Assembly: GCF_009857885.1 (NCBI RefSeq)
Contig: NZ_WWER01000003.1
Location: 372,001-436,000 of the forward strand
DNA length: 64,000 bases
Source: Pusillimonas sp. TS35
GTDB lineage: Bacteria; Pseudomonadota; Gammaproteobacteria; Burkholderiales; Burkholderiaceae_B
Direction of reading: 5' to 3'
In this document: positions 1 through 9,456 of the stretch, in pieces
Numbering within the stretch: position 1 is the stretch's first letter
How the letters are laid out: each line of letters begins with the position of its first letter
Translations under genes and position numbers: made by a program
The notes under the pieces: generated by a model
What the model was told of the DNA's origin: nothing
What the model saw: the letters and a program-made list of their open reading frames with translations, nothing else
Database searches by the model: none

Positions 1-831
1 GTACAGAACACGCCGGGCCTCATCGAAGTGCTGCAGGCAGGCCCTTCGCTGGCCCACGTGCCCTATGGCGAACTGAGTGCCGATGCCGGCGACGGCTCGG
101 TGCGTTTCGTCACTACCGCCTGCGCCCTGGCGCGCGAAGGCCGCATCGATGGCATCGTGACGCCGCCGCTGAACAAGGCAGCCATGCACCTGGCCGGCCA
201 CAAATGGCCCGGCCATACCGAGCTGCTCGCGCACGAGTTCGGCGTCAAAACCTACTCGCTGGTACTGTCGGCCGGCGATCTGTATATCTTTCATGCCACC
301 ACGCATGTGTCGCTGCGGCAGGCGATCGAAGACGTCAATCCACAGCGCATGCGCGCCGTACTGCGCCTGGCCGGCTCGTTCGCCCAAGCGTTGGGGCGCG
401 CGGATGAGCCGGTTGCCGTCGCCGGACTGAACCCGCACGCTGGCGAGAACGGCATCTTCGGGACCGAAGATGCGGAGATCCTCGCGCCCGCCGTTGCCGA
501 AGCCAATGCGGCCGGCATTCTGGCCGCAGGCCCCATCCCCGCTGACGCACTGTTTCCACAGGCCGTGCGCGGTAAGTGGAAGTTCGTCATCGCCTGCTAT
601 CACGACCAGGGCCACGCCCCGTTCAAGTCGGTCTATGGCGACGATGGCGTCAACATCACGGTTGGCCTGCCCGTTGTACGCGTGTCCGTGGACCACGGCA
701 CGGCGTTCGACATCGCCGGCAAAGGCATTGCGCGTGAAGACAGCCTGATCCTCGCAGCCGAACGTGCCGCAACACTGGCGCCGGGCTGGTCGCATGTGTG
801 GGAAACCGCCCGCAACACCACGGGCGGCTGA
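1..831 (+). CDS. pdxA: PdxA-family 4-phosphate dehydrogenase, 5'-truncated
   Basis: The reading frame is open from base 1, so the true start lies outside the window; 276 C-terminal residues are visible. They carry PdxA-family hallmarks: the conserved histidine in KWPGHTELLAHEFG, the NPHAGENG loop and the metal/phosphate segment CYHDQGHAPFKS, then VNITVGLP and SVDHGTAFDIAGKG. PdxA proteins oxidise 4-phosphohydroxy-L-threonine in pyridoxal-phosphate synthesis; PdxA2 paralogues oxidise other 4-phosphorylated sugar acids such as D-threonate 4-phosphate. A GntR-type regulator starts 4 bases after the stop, and no ksgA or surA is seen, so a catabolic PdxA2-like role is more likely than the housekeeping one. 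That choice is inference, because the upstream kinase partner would lie outside the window. Confidence 0.88.
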   Translation, partial: VQNTPGLIEVLQAGPSLAHVPYGELSADAGDGSVRFVTTACALAREGRIDGIVTPPLNKAAMHLAGHKWPGHTELLAHEFGVKTYSLVLSAGDLYIFHATTHVSLRQAIEDVNPQRMRAVLRLAGSFAQALGRADEPVAVAGLNPHAGENGIFGTEDAEILAPAVAEANAAGILAAGPIPADALFPQAVRGKWKFVIACYHDQGHAPFKSVYGDDGVNITVGLPVVRVSVDHGTAFDIAGKGIAREDSLILAAERAATLAPGWSHVWETARNTTGG

Positions 832-835
832 AGCC

Positions 836-1798
836 ATGGATAAGGCCTCGCAGGCAGGCATTGCGCTGGATCGCTCCAGCGCACAGCCCTTGTACGCGCA
901 GATCGCGCTGGCCCTGCGCCACGATATCGACGCCAAGCGCCTGGCGCCTGGCGCCGCCTTGCCAAGTGAGGCTGCCTTGTGCCGGCAGTTCGGCGTGGCG
1001 CGCAGCGTTGTGCGGCAGGCGCTCGCCCAGCTGGCGGCCAGCGGCCTGATCCATCGCGAGGCGGGCCGCGCGCCGATTGTGGCCGCACCGGTCGAGCATC
1101 GGCGCATTGTGCAGCGCTCCACCGGGCTGTTCGAACAATTCGCCAGCACCGGCACCGCTTTGCGCACCCAAGTGCTGCGGCTTGAACCCGCAAACCCACC
1201 ACCGCCTGTCGCCGCGTTCTTCGGCACCGACGACACGCTGGTGCTGGAGCGCGTGCGCGGCCTGGGGGACGGCCCGCTGGCCTTTGTACGCACCTGGCTG
1301 CCACGCCAGCGGGTACCCGGCCTGGGCGCCGACGAACTGCACAATGCCTCTTTGCATCGCACGATCACCCAGCGCTACGGGCTGCTGCCAGGGCGCGGAC
1401 GCAATCAAATCCGTGCGGTGGGCGCGGACGCCGAGTTGGCACATGTGCTGCGGGTAACGGAAGGCAGCCCCCTGCTGATGCTGGAGGGCCAGGGGCTGGA
1501 TCAGCATGAGCAACCGCTGGAGTGGTTTACGACCTGGCATCGGGCCGAGCAACTGGTGTTCGATGTGGATGTGGACCCAGGGGGTGAACAGATCCAGCTT
1601 GCCCTGCCCGAGCATGCACCCATGGCTGGGCGCGCCCGGGGCCTCTCGACCACACCGGCGGCTACCCAAACCGCATTGTCGGCGACGCCAGCCGCAACCG
1701 GCGAGGGGATGGGCGCAGGCGGGGCACTGGCAGACCTGGAGCGGGCGCTGACCGAAGCACTGGAAAACGTGCGCCGCCTGCGGCGCGGCGCCGTATAA
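836..1798 (+). CDS. GntR-family regulator with UTRA domain
   Basis: This 320-residue protein has an N-terminal GntR winged helix (about residues 15-80: PLYAQIALALRHDI, LPSEAALCRQFGVARSVVRQALAQL) and a C-terminal UTRA ligand-binding domain ending near DVDVDPGG, as in HutC-type regulators. The frame stays open upstream into pdxA, but the ATG at 836, 4 bases past the pdxA stop, gives the expected N terminus. The last 60 residues are Ala/Thr-rich and low in complexity, a tail beyond the usual family length. It probably controls the preceding pdxA-like gene in response to a sugar-acid or phosphorylated ligand; the ligand cannot be read from sequence. Confidence 0.85.
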   Translation: MDKASQAGIALDRSSAQPLYAQIALALRHDIDAKRLAPGAALPSEAALCRQFGVARSVVRQALAQLAASGLIHREAGRAPIVAAPVEHRRIVQRSTGLFEQFASTGTALRTQVLRLEPANPPPPVAAFFGTDDTLVLERVRGLGDGPLAFVRTWLPRQRVPGLGADELHNASLHRTITQRYGLLPGRGRNQIRAVGADAELAHVLRVTEGSPLLMLEGQGLDQHEQPLEWFTTWHRAEQLVFDVDVDPGGEQIQLALPEHAPMAGRARGLSTTPAATQTALSATPAATGEGMGAGGALADLERALTEALENVRRLRRGAV

Positions 1799-2014
1799 AG
1801 CAGCTTCCGGGCCCGCGGCTGAAGAAGGCTCTCACGCCATTCAATCTTCATGCCGGGCGGACGGCTACACCGCTACTGCCCCATCTTGGCCAACACTGTG
1901 GCCGGCACTGCTTCACCTGCCTCGTCATAGATGAATCCTCGGTGGCGGCAACCGCCGTCTTGCGCTACGCTCCCTGTCTGCAATGCGATAACGATGCACG
2001 AACAAGGAGCGGGG

Positions 2015-3742
2015 ATGGGCAAGGGCTGGCGCGACTGGATGCCCGGGCTGCGGGTCTTGCAGCAGTACCAGGCAGGCTGGCTCCGCCACGATATCGCATC
2101 GGGGCTTGCGCTCGCTGCTGTGCTCGTGCCCGTGGGCATTGCCTACGCCATCGCGGCCGGCCTGCCGGGCATCCACGGGCTCTACGCAACCATCGTTCCG
2201 CTTCTCGCCTATGCATTGTTCGGGCCCAGCCGCATCCTGGTCGTCGGCCCCGATTCCGCACTCGCCGCCATCATCCTGGTCGTCGTCCTGCCGCTTTCCG
2301 GCGGCGACCCAGCGCGCGCCGCCGCGCTGGCGGGGGCTATGGCCATCGTGTCCGGCATTACCTGCGTTCTGGCCGGCATTGCCCGGCTGGGCTTTGTCAC
2401 AGAGCTGCTTTCCAAGCCCATCCGCTATGGATACATGAACGGTATCGCCCTGACGGTGGTGGTCAGCCAACTGCCCGCCCTGTGCGGGTTTGATGTCAAC
2501 GCCCCAGGTGTTCCCGAAAGGTTTTGGGGTGCGCTGTCGGGCATCTGGAATGGCAGCGCCAATGCATGGGCGGTAGGTATAGGCCTGATCAGCATTACCA
2601 TCATGGCAGCACTGCGCAAACGCAAGTACATCCCAGCCACGCTGGTGGCTGTAGCCGGCACAACCGCGCTGGCGCAATTCATGGATCTGGGCGCGCATGG
2701 GGTCGCCGTGTTGGGCACGCTGCCGCAGGGCTTGCCCGCACCCGTCCTTCCTTTGATTGCTGCCGCAGATATTGGGCCTGTCGTCATGGGTGGTGTAGCC
2801 GCAGCGGTCCTGTCCTTCGCTGAAACCAGCATTCTGTCGCGCAGCTATGGGGCAAAGCTCAAGGAGAGCGTCGAACCCAATGAAGAGGCGATCGGCCTGG
2901 GGGCGGCCAATCTGGCGGCGGGGCTGTTCCAAGGCTTTCCGGTCAGCAGCAGCGCCTCGCGCACACCCGTTGCCGAAGCGACGGGTGCCAGGACGCAGTT
3001 GGCCTGCGTCGTGGGCGCACTGGCTGTGTCGGCTTTGCTGATGTTCGCACCCGGCCTGCTGCGCCACCTGCCCGCCAGCACGCTGGCCGCCGTCGTCATC
3101 TTCTCGGCCGCTGCCCTCTTCGAGGTTACCGACCTCAAACGCATTTACCGCATTCAGCGCTGGGAGTTCTGGTTGTCGATAGGCTGCGCCGCAGGGGTTG
3201 TATTGCTTGGCCCCGTCCCCGGCATCGGCCTCGCAATTGTTGCCGCCATCATCGAGTTCTTGTGGGACGGCTGGCGGCCGCATGTTGCTGTGCTTGGCCG
3301 TGTACACGCCCTGAAGGGCTACCACGACATCACGCGCCATCCGGATGCCAGGCAAGTACCGGGGCTGCTGCTGTTCCGTTGGGACGCGCCGCTGTTCTTC
3401 GCCAATGCAGAGTGGTTTCACCGGCTGGTGGAAGGCGCAGTGAACAGCGCCCCTACGCCGATCAAGTGGCTGGTTGTCGCCGCGGAGCCGGTGACCAGCG
3501 TAGACGTCACCTCGGCCGATATGCTGGCCGAGCTGGACGAAGCCCTGGCGGCGCGCGGCATCACGCTGGTTTTCGCGGAAATGAAAGACCCGGTCAAGGA
3601 CAAACTCAAACGCTTCGGCCTGTTCGAGCGCTTCGGCGAAAGGCGATTCTTCCCCACCCTAGGCCAGGCCGTCAGCGGCTACCTGGCCAGCCATGATGTG
3701 CCGTGGGTAGACTGGGAAGACGCTGTCCAACCGAACCACTGA
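2015..3742 (+). CDS. SulP-family inorganic anion transporter with STAS domain
   Basis: The 575-residue product is an inner-membrane transporter of the SulP/SLC26 family, which moves sulfate, bicarbonate or related anions. About ten to twelve hydrophobic segments span residues 30-430, including the conserved N-terminal stretch [20 protein letters not shown] and [10 protein letters not shown] cytoplasmic STAS domain follows (about 440-560; [19 protein letters not shown]). The frame is open from 1931, but AAGGAG at 2004-2009 sits five bases before the ATG at 2015, which decides the start. The anion cannot be assigned. Sulfate is possible given the sox genes elsewhere in the window, but there is no direct linkage. 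Confidence 0.9.
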   Translation: MGKGWRDWMPGLRVLQQYQAGWLRHDIASGLALAAVLVPVGIAYAIAAGLPGIHGLYATIVPLLAYALFGPSRILVVGPDSALAAIILVVVLPLSGGDPARAAALAGAMAIVSGITCVLAGIARLGFVTELLSKPIRYGYMNGIALTVVVSQLPALCGFDVNAPGVPERFWGALSGIWNGSANAWAVGIGLISITIMAALRKRKYIPATLVAVAGTTALAQFMDLGAHGVAVLGTLPQGLPAPVLPLIAAADIGPVVMGGVAAAVLSFAETSILSRSYGAKLKESVEPNEEAIGLGAANLAAGLFQGFPVSSSASRTPVAEATGARTQLACVVGALAVSALLMFAPGLLRHLPASTLAAVVIFSAAALFEVTDLKRIYRIQRWEFWLSIGCAAGVVLLGPVPGIGLAIVAAIIEFLWDGWRPHVAVLGRVHALKGYHDITRHPDARQVPGLLLFRWDAPLFFANAEWFHRLVEGAVNSAPTPIKWLVVAAEPVTSVDVTSADMLAELDEALAARGITLVFAEMKDPVKDKLKRFGLFERFGERRFFPTLGQAVSGYLASHDVPWVDWEDAVQPNH

Positions 3743-3824
3743 GCCGCACCCGCCGACCCGACATGCAGCCTTCCCTATAATCGCCCTGCATCACACATCA
3801 CAACATCAACGAGAGACTTGGCTT

Positions 3825-4796
3825 ATGTCCACATCCAAAAACCTTACCCGCACACTGCTGGCCTGTGCGTTGGCGGCATCCGCCACGATGGCGCATGCCG
3901 CCTATCCCGATCGGCCCATCACCATGATCGTGCCGTTCCCGCCGGGGCAAGCCACCGACATCTTCGCCCGCATTGTCGCCGAACACTTGGCCACCGAAAC
4001 AGGCCAGTCTGTCATTGTCGAAAACAAGGCGGGCGCGGGCAGCAATATCGGTATGCAATTCGTGGCGCGCGCCAAACCCGATGGCTACACGCTGGTGGTC
4101 GGTGGCAGCGCTGCCGCGGTCAACCAAACGCTGTACAGCAATCCGGGCTATTCACTGAAAAATGATTTCGTGCCTGTGGGCGGCATCTTTACCGTGCCGC
4201 TGGTATTTCTGGCCAATCCTCAAAGCGGGATTTCCTCGCTGACGCAACTGGTTGAACGTGCCAAGGCAAAACCCGGCGACCTCGCCTACGCCAGCGCCGG
4301 CGTAGGTGGTACGCAGCACCTGTCCGCCGAAATGTTCAAAGCCGACGCCGGCATCGATATGCGCCACATCCCCTACAAGGGCAGCGGCCCCGCTCAGGCC
4401 GATTTCCTGGGCAACCACGTGCCGCTCATGGTGGATTCTGTGACGGCGGCACTGCCGCATATCCAGTCGGGCGCTGCACGCGCACTGGCCGTTACCACAG
4501 GCGAGCGCGTGGCCCAGATCCCAGATATCCCCACCGTGGCCGAGTCAGGCTATCCGGGCTTCGAAGCAGTAGGCTGGGCAGCCGTCTTCGCACCCGCATC
4601 AACGCCGGCCGATATCACTGCGTATCTGAATGGCAAGATCAATGGCATCCTGAAATCGGCCGCCGTCGACAAGGCTTTGAAAGACCGCGGCGCACAACCA
4701 CTGGTGTACGACCTGGCCCAGGGCCGCCAATTCATCGACAGCGAAATCGCCAAATGGGGCAAGGCCGTCAAGCAATCCGGCGCGTCCACCAACTAG
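3825..4796 (+). CDS. Bug/TctC-family periplasmic solute-binding protein
   Basis: The 323-residue protein has a Sec signal peptide (about residues 1-26, ending TMAHA) followed by the Bug-family core: [61 protein letters not shown] and a [14 protein letters not shown] segment. Such proteins bind carboxylates or amino-acid-like ligands for tripartite tricarboxylate transporters. No TctA or TctB gene is adjacent, so it is an orphan receptor that must share a permease or act as a sensor. It faces the nar operon convergently. The substrate is unknown. Confidence 0.9.
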   Translation: MSTSKNLTRTLLACALAASATMAHAAYPDRPITMIVPFPPGQATDIFARIVAEHLATETGQSVIVENKAGAGSNIGMQFVARAKPDGYTLVVGGSAAAVNQTLYSNPGYSLKNDFVPVGGIFTVPLVFLANPQSGISSLTQLVERAKAKPGDLAYASAGVGGTQHLSAEMFKADAGIDMRHIPYKGSGPAQADFLGNHVPLMVDSVTAALPHIQSGAARALAVTTGERVAQIPDIPTVAESGYPGFEAVGWAAVFAPASTPADITAYLNGKINGILKSAAVDKALKDRGAQPLVYDLAQGRQFIDSEIAKWGKAVKQSGASTN

Positions 4797-4810
4797 GCTG
4801 GCCTCTCCAC

Positions 4811-4841
4811 AGAAAAGCGCGGCGCCCTCGAAGGCGCCGCG
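4811..4841 (-). terminator. Intrinsic terminator ending the nar operon
   Basis: A perfect 9-bp inverted repeat (CGCGGCGCC at 4818-4826, GGCGCCGCG at 4833-4841) encloses a six-base loop. Read on the minus strand it is followed by TTTTCT, the arrangement of a Rho-independent terminator. It lies 32 bases past the stop of the last nar-operon gene. The same hairpin may also slow plus-strand transcription of the convergent Bug gene, but it has no T tract in that direction. Confidence 0.7.
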
Positions 4842-4872
4842 AACAAGGTACCCGCCAGAGCCACCGAGGTCA

Positions 4873-5385
4873 TCACGACCGGCCTGGATCCGCCGCCGCC
4901 AGACACCATGCAGTCACGGGCGAGACCTCGGGGGCCAGTTCCACGGCCGCGCCTGCGGAAAAGGCCAGGAAAGCGGGCAGGTTCAGTTGATTGACACCGA
5001 CCAGCACGGGGAGGCCGCGTTCCAGGGCGTCGGCAATGACGTTGATCAGCCCTTTGCCCTCCGCTTCGCGCTTGCCGAATTTGTTGATCACCACAAGCTC
5101 GGCGCCATCCAATGCGCCCGATACCCAGAGCACCGATTGTTCCAGGGCGCCGGCGTCCAGGCGACAGCCGCGCGCATGGGGTCCAAGGTCGACGCTGATG
5201 CGCACCACGGGCCCATCGGGCAGCAGGCGCAGGTCCATATCGCATGCGGGACGATCATCACGATGGATATTGGTCTGCACGGTTCCGGCCAGGGCGACGT
5301 CCTGTGCTTCCAGTTCGGCGACAACGTCCGCGAGCAGACGATCGATCCGGCCACGGCCGTGCACGGAGACGTATCCAAGTTTCAT
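4873..5385 (-). CDS. DUF2478 protein, last gene of nar operon
   Basis: The 170-residue protein opens with MKLGYVSVHGRGRIDRLLADVVAELEAQDVA and carries SVDLGPHARGCRLDAGALEQS and ELVVINKFGKREAEGKGL, typical of DUF2478. These NTPase-like proteins are often found next to molybdate-transport or molybdoenzyme genes. The classic glycine-rich P-loop is not obvious. It begins 37 bases after the parvulin gene and is probably co-transcribed with narKGHJI, which hints at a role in molybdenum-cofactor supply or maturation. A GTG at 5397 in the same frame is an alternative start. The function is inferred only from context. Confidence 0.75.
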   Translation of the reverse strand: MKLGYVSVHGRGRIDRLLADVVAELEAQDVALAGTVQTNIHRDDRPACDMDLRLLPDGPVVRISVDLGPHARGCRLDAGALEQSVLWVSGALDGAELVVINKFGKREAEGKGLINVIADALERGLPVLVGVNQLNLPAFLAFSAGAAVELAPEVSPVTAWCLAAADPGRS

Positions 5386-5422
5386 CGCGATACTCACATC
5401 CCGAAGAAGCTCCGCGCGGCGA

Positions 5423-6493
5423 TCATGCCGGCGCGGTCGCCTTTTCCTGGGGCGTTTGCGCCAAGTCTATCCCGGTGATCTTGGCACGAGCCGCCAGAGA
5501 TTCGATGTATGCGCGGCTGGCACGCACCCAGTTGGCTTTCTCGTGCGCGGCGCGCAATTGCGGCAGCACGGTATCAAAGGGCAATAGTGTGCCGCGTATC
5601 CGGGCATCAAGCCGGATCAGGTGAACACCGTAACGGGTTTCCACAGGCGTATCAGCGATGCTTCCTTCTTCCATCGTACCGAGGACGACTTCGAATTCAG
5701 GCACGGTATCACCCGATGCCAGTTGGCCGAGCATGCCGCCATTGGCCCGCGAGGGACACGCGCTGTGTTCGGCGGCAAGCGACGCAAAGCTGTCAGGCTT
5801 CTGCCGCAGTATGTCCAGCACAGCGGTGGCGCGCTCGCGTGCAGCCGCTCGCGCGGCAGGGTCGTCTGCGGGAGCGGGGAACAGAATATGCGCGGCTTCG
5901 AACAACGAGGGGCCATGAAAGCGTTCTGGCGCCGCGTCATAGACGGCGCGCAGCTGCGCATCGTCTATGGTTGCCGGCGCAATGGCCTGGTCGAGCAACT
6001 GGCGGATCAGCGCTTCCTCGTTTGTTTCCAGTTTTCCGGCTTCGAGCTCGATGGGATCGGGCACGATGCCGCAAGCCGCCGCCTCCTGCAGCAAGAGTTC
6101 TCGCATCACGAGCGCCTTGGCGGCCGCCTGCAGGGCCCAGCCGGGGTTGCCGCGCGGCGCGGGGTGGTTCTGGGCCTCGGAAGCAATCGCTTCGGCGGCG
6201 ATGGTCACATCATTGACCGTGATGTCGGCCTGTGCGGGGATGGGATGGATGGCTCGGTGCGCCGCAGCAGTGTGATTCCCACCGCCGGCGGCACCGGCCG
6301 GTGGATGGCCGTGGTGGATGACAGTCGGCTTGGCAGGGATGACGACGCCACCCACGATGGTGTCATCCGCAGGGCTCTGCTGTGCGGGGATGTACTCTGC
6401 CCCGACGGGGCCGCTCGTTGCAGGAACACCCTCGACAGCAACGCCTCCGGCCGGAGCGCCAGTCCGCTGGCGCGCATGGTTGACGACTTTCAT
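5423..6493 (-). CDS. Parvulin-type peptidyl-prolyl isomerase of nar operon
   Basis: The 356-residue protein ends in a PpiC/parvulin domain (about residues 195-300: EAAHILFPAP, FASLAAEHSACPSRANGGMLGQL, TPVETRYGVHLIRLD) that catalyses proline cis/trans isomerisation. Its first 90 residues are low in complexity and rich in Gly, Pro, Ala and His, including HHGHPPAGAAGGGNHTAAAH, a possible metal-binding tail. No signal peptide is visible, so it is probably cytoplasmic. The ATG overlaps the narI stop as ATGA (6490-6493), indicating translational coupling. Parvulins in nar operons are thought to help fold or assemble the NarGHI complex; that role is inferred here. Confidence 0.85.
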   Translation of the reverse strand: MKVVNHARQRTGAPAGGVAVEGVPATSGPVGAEYIPAQQSPADDTIVGGVVIPAKPTVIHHGHPPAGAAGGGNHTAAAHRAIHPIPAQADITVNDVTIAAEAIASEAQNHPAPRGNPGWALQAAAKALVMRELLLQEAAACGIVPDPIELEAGKLETNEEALIRQLLDQAIAPATIDDAQLRAVYDAAPERFHGPSLFEAAHILFPAPADDPAARAAARERATAVLDILRQKPDSFASLAAEHSACPSRANGGMLGQLASGDTVPEFEVVLGTMEEGSIADTPVETRYGVHLIRLDARIRGTLLPFDTVLPQLRAAHEKANWVRASRAYIESLAARAKITGIDLAQTPQEKATAPA

Positions 6494-7227
6494 TTGCCTT
6501 GCCCCATTTCTGAGCGCGGCAGCGGCGTCAGGCCGCTGGCCGCGGGCTTTGCGCCGCGGCGCGAGCGCACGATCTGGTAACCGGGCCGCCACAGGTAGCG
6601 CACAGGCGCGGAAAAAATATGGACAAGCCGGGTGAAGGGAAACAGCAGGAAGATGGTCAGGCCGATCATGATATGCAGCTTGAACAGCCAGTGCGCGTCA
6701 GCCATGTATGCGGCTGCGCCCGGACGCAGATAGATGATTGCCTGGGCCCAGTTCATCAGCTTGATCATTTCATTGCCGTCGAGATGGCCCAGTGAAACGA
6801 TGATGGTCGCCAGCCCCAGCACCAATTGAATCATCAGCAGCACCAGGATGCCGGTATCGGCGAAGGTGGAGTGGGCGCGTATGCGTGGGTCGGACAGGCG
6901 CCTGTGCAGCAGCAGCCAGCCGCCCGCCAATGCCATAATGCCTGCCACACCGCCGACGACGATGGCCATGATTTGCTTGGCCCCGTGGGCAATGCCAAGC
7001 ATGTCGAAGAGCTGGATCGGCGTCAGCAGCCCGACCAGATGGCCGAAGAAGATAATCAACACGCCAACGTGGAACAGGACCGACCCAATGACGAACTGGC
7101 GTTTGCGCAAAAGCTGACTGGATTTTGATTTCCAGGTAAAGGGATCGCGATCATAGCGGACGATGCTGACCACCACCATGACGGTAAGGGCGATATAGGG
7201 ATAGATGCCAAAGACGAAGTTATTCAT
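6490..7227 (-). CDS. narI: Respiratory nitrate reductase gamma subunit (cytochrome b)
   Basis: The 245-residue integral membrane protein has five hydrophobic segments and paired histidines for two b-type hemes (FHVGVLIIFFGH in one helix, LHIMIGLTIFLLFPFTRLVHIF near the C terminus). It oxidises quinol and passes electrons to NarH. The frame is open upstream, but the ATG at 7227 gives the standard N terminus MNNFVFGIYPYIALTVMVV. It follows narJ by 13 bases and overlaps the downstream parvulin gene by four. Length matches the family. Confidence 0.96.
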   Translation of the reverse strand: MNNFVFGIYPYIALTVMVVVSIVRYDRDPFTWKSKSSQLLRKRQFVIGSVLFHVGVLIIFFGHLVGLLTPIQLFDMLGIAHGAKQIMAIVVGGVAGIMALAGGWLLLHRRLSDPRIRAHSTFADTGILVLLMIQLVLGLATIIVSLGHLDGNEMIKLMNWAQAIIYLRPGAAAYMADAHWLFKLHIMIGLTIFLLFPFTRLVHIFSAPVRYLWRPGYQIVRSRRGAKPAASGLTPLPRSEMGQGK

Positions 7228-7240
7228 GCCAGCCTCCCGT

Positions 7241-7936
7241 TCAGCGCACGGCGGGAGCCGGTGCGGGGTTCTTGCGGACGATGCTAATGGGTTGGGTGTC
7301 GCTCGGGCAGCCTGCGCTCCGGTCGGGGCCGAAGGTAACCTGGGCCTCCTCCCACACGGCATCCAGGGCAGCCAGGTCTTCGGGGTTGTCGTCCCGTTGG
7401 GTCAACAGGGCTTGCGCCTCTTCGGTTGCAGGATCAGCGGCGGACAGTGCCGTCAGCGCCTGCAGCACAGGGGCATAGATGCTTTCGCGCCGTACCAGGC
7501 GCTCGGCAAGGGCCACGAGGATGTGCCCCGCGTCGGCCAGGATGTCGCGTGCCTCATCCAGCGAGCGGGTGGACAGAAACTCCAGCAGCACAGGCAGGTG
7601 ATCGGGCAGCTCTGACGCGGCAAGGTCGAAGCCGGCCGCGCGATAGGTCGCGAGCAGGTCGACCATGGCGCCGCCCCTGTCGCGGCTCTCGCCGTGGATA
7701 TGCTCGAATAGATTGAGCGACAGGGTGCGCGAACGATCAAACAGCAGGACGTAGCGTTCCTGGATGTCATAGAGATCGCCGGTTTCCAGGGACAGGAGCA
7801 GCGGGTTTAGCGCCTCGACGGCCGCGGGTGCCAGTATGCCTTCCGCAGCCAGCAGCTCGCGGATCGCGGGCATGGCCTGCTGAAGGTCGGTAGAGGGATA
7901 GCTGAGCAGCAAAGACAGGGCTTTGAACGTCTTCAT
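7241..7936 (-). CDS. narJ: Nitrate reductase assembly chaperone
   Basis: The 231-residue all-helical cytoplasmic protein is a TorD/NarJ-type chaperone: MKTFKALSLLLSYPSTDLQQ at the N terminus and LFEHIHGESRDRGGAMVDL as the conserved core. NarJ binds the NarG N terminus, allows molybdenum-cofactor insertion and delays membrane attachment until the enzyme is mature. The start overlaps the narH stop by four bases (7933-7936), so narH and narJ are translationally coupled. The last 25 residues are Pro/Ala-rich and variable. Confidence 0.95.
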   Translation of the reverse strand: MKTFKALSLLLSYPSTDLQQAMPAIRELLAAEGILAPAAVEALNPLLLSLETGDLYDIQERYVLLFDRSRTLSLNLFEHIHGESRDRGGAMVDLLATYRAAGFDLAASELPDHLPVLLEFLSTRSLDEARDILADAGHILVALAERLVRRESIYAPVLQALTALSAADPATEEAQALLTQRDDNPEDLAALDAVWEEAQVTFGPDRSAGCPSDTQPISIVRKNPAPAPAVR

Positions 7937-9456
7937 GCGATGAACTCCTGCGGGCTGCGGAACTTCTTCTTGCCGCCGAACATTGAGGTGCCCGAACTGC
8001 CGGACGAGCAGCCGTTGCCGTCAGTGAAGCCACATCCGCTCTTGAGGTCGTAGGCATCCTCGACCAATTCACGGTGCGTGGTCGGGATGACGAAACGGTC
8101 TTCATAGTTGGCGATGGCCAGCAACTGGTACATCTCGTCGATCTGATGAGGGCTCAGTCCGACGCGCTGGGCCACGCCCAGGTTGATGACGCCATCAATG
8201 GTTTTGGCGCGCATGTAGGCGCGCATGGCCAGCATTCGCTCCAGGGCGGAAACGACCGGCGCCTCATCCCCGGCTGTCAGCATGTTGGCAAGATAGCGCA
8301 CGGGGATGCGCAGCGAGCCGACATCGGGCATGTCATCCTGTGCGGAAATCTTGCCCGCCTCGGCAGCGTTCTGGATGGGCGACAGCGGCGGCACGTACCA
8401 GACCATGGGCAGGGTGCGATACTCGGGGTGCAGCGGGAAGGCGATCTTCCATTCCATCGCCATCTTCCAGATGGGCGAGTTCTGCGCGCCCTTGATCCAG
8501 TCCTCGGGTATGCCTGCCGCGCGCGCTTGGGCAATCACTTCAGGATCGTGCGGGTCAAGGAAGACGCCGAGCTGGGCATCGTAGAGGTCTTTCTCGTTTT
8601 CTACGCTTGCGGCTTCGGCGATCTTGTCGGCGTCATAGAGCATGACGCCAAGGTAGCGGATGCGCCCCACGCATGTTTCAGAGCACACCGTGGGCTGGCC
8701 GCTTTCCAGGCGGGGATAGCACAGCGTGCACTTCTCGGATTTGCCTGTAGACCAGTTGTAGTAGATCTTCTTGTAGGGGCAGCCCGAGACACACATGCGC
8801 CAGCCGCGGCATTTTTCCTGGTCGATCAGGACCACGCCATCGTCTTCGCGCTTGTAGATTGCGCCAGATGGACAGGACGCGACGCAGGCCGGATTGAGGC
8901 AATGCTCGCACAGCCTGGGCAGGTACATCATGAAGGTGTTTTCGTACTGGCCGTAGATTTCCTTTTGGATGCCCTCGAAGTTGTAGTCCTTGGAGCGCTT
9001 CTCGAACTCACCGCCCAGGATTTCTTCCCAGTTCGGGCCCCATTCGATTTTCTCCATGCGCTCGCCCGATATCTTCGACCGCGGCCTTGCCGTGGGGAAA
9101 GCCTGCATTTCGGGGGCGGACTTCAGGTGATCGTAATCAAAGTCGAACGGCTCGTAGAAATCGTCGATTTCGGGAAGATCGGGGTTGGCGAAAATGTTGG
9201 CCAGAATGCGCCACTTGCCGCCTTGCCGAGGGTGCAGCGCACCCGACTTGGTGCGGGTCCAACCACCATTCCAGCGCTTCTGGTTCTCCCAGTCTTTGGG
9301 GTAGCCGATGCCGGGCTTGGTTTCGACGTTGTTGAACCAGGCGTATTCGACCCCTTCGCGGCTCGTCCAGACGTTCTTGCAGGTAACAGAGCAGGTGTGG
9401 CAACCAATGCATTTGTCGAGGTTGAGCACCATTCCGATCTGGGCGCGTATTTTCAT
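7933..9456 (-). CDS. narH: Respiratory nitrate reductase beta subunit (Fe-S)
   Basis: The 507-residue protein carries four cysteine clusters: CIGCHTCSVTCKNVW near the N terminus, CEHCLNPACVASCPSG, CRGWRMCVSGCPYKK and CTLCYPRLE with CSETC. The tryptophan in CRGWRMC marks the [3Fe-4S] site, and the others bind [4Fe-4S] clusters. NarH relays electrons from NarI hemes to NarG on the cytoplasmic face of the membrane. It overlaps narG and narJ by four bases each, as in classical narGHJI operons. Confidence 0.97.
   Translation of the reverse strand: MKIRAQIGMVLNLDKCIGCHTCSVTCKNVWTSREGVEYAWFNNVETKPGIGYPKDWENQKRWNGGWTRTKSGALHPRQGGKWRILANIFANPDLPEIDDFYEPFDFDYDHLKSAPEMQAFPTARPRSKISGERMEKIEWGPNWEEILGGEFEKRSKDYNFEGIQKEIYGQYENTFMMYLPRLCEHCLNPACVASCPSGAIYKREDDGVVLIDQEKCRGWRMCVSGCPYKKIYYNWSTGKSEKCTLCYPRLESGQPTVCSETCVGRIRYLGVMLYDADKIAEAASVENEKDLYDAQLGVFLDPHDPEVIAQARAAGIPEDWIKGAQNSPIWKMAMEWKIAFPLHPEYRTLPMVWYVPPLSPIQNAAEAGKISAQDDMPDVGSLRIPVRYLANMLTAGDEAPVVSALERMLAMRAYMRAKTIDGVINLGVAQRVGLSPHQIDEMYQLLAIANYEDRFVIPTTHRELVEDAYDLKSGCGFTDGNGCSSGSSGTSMFGGKKKFRSPQEFIA

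Noticed and set aside
1925-3421. 498-codon minus-strand open frame opposite the SulP gene
   Set aside because: Antisense shadow of a well-supported transporter gene; the product is low in hydrophobic residues and rich in Gln, Asp and Arg without recognisable domains.
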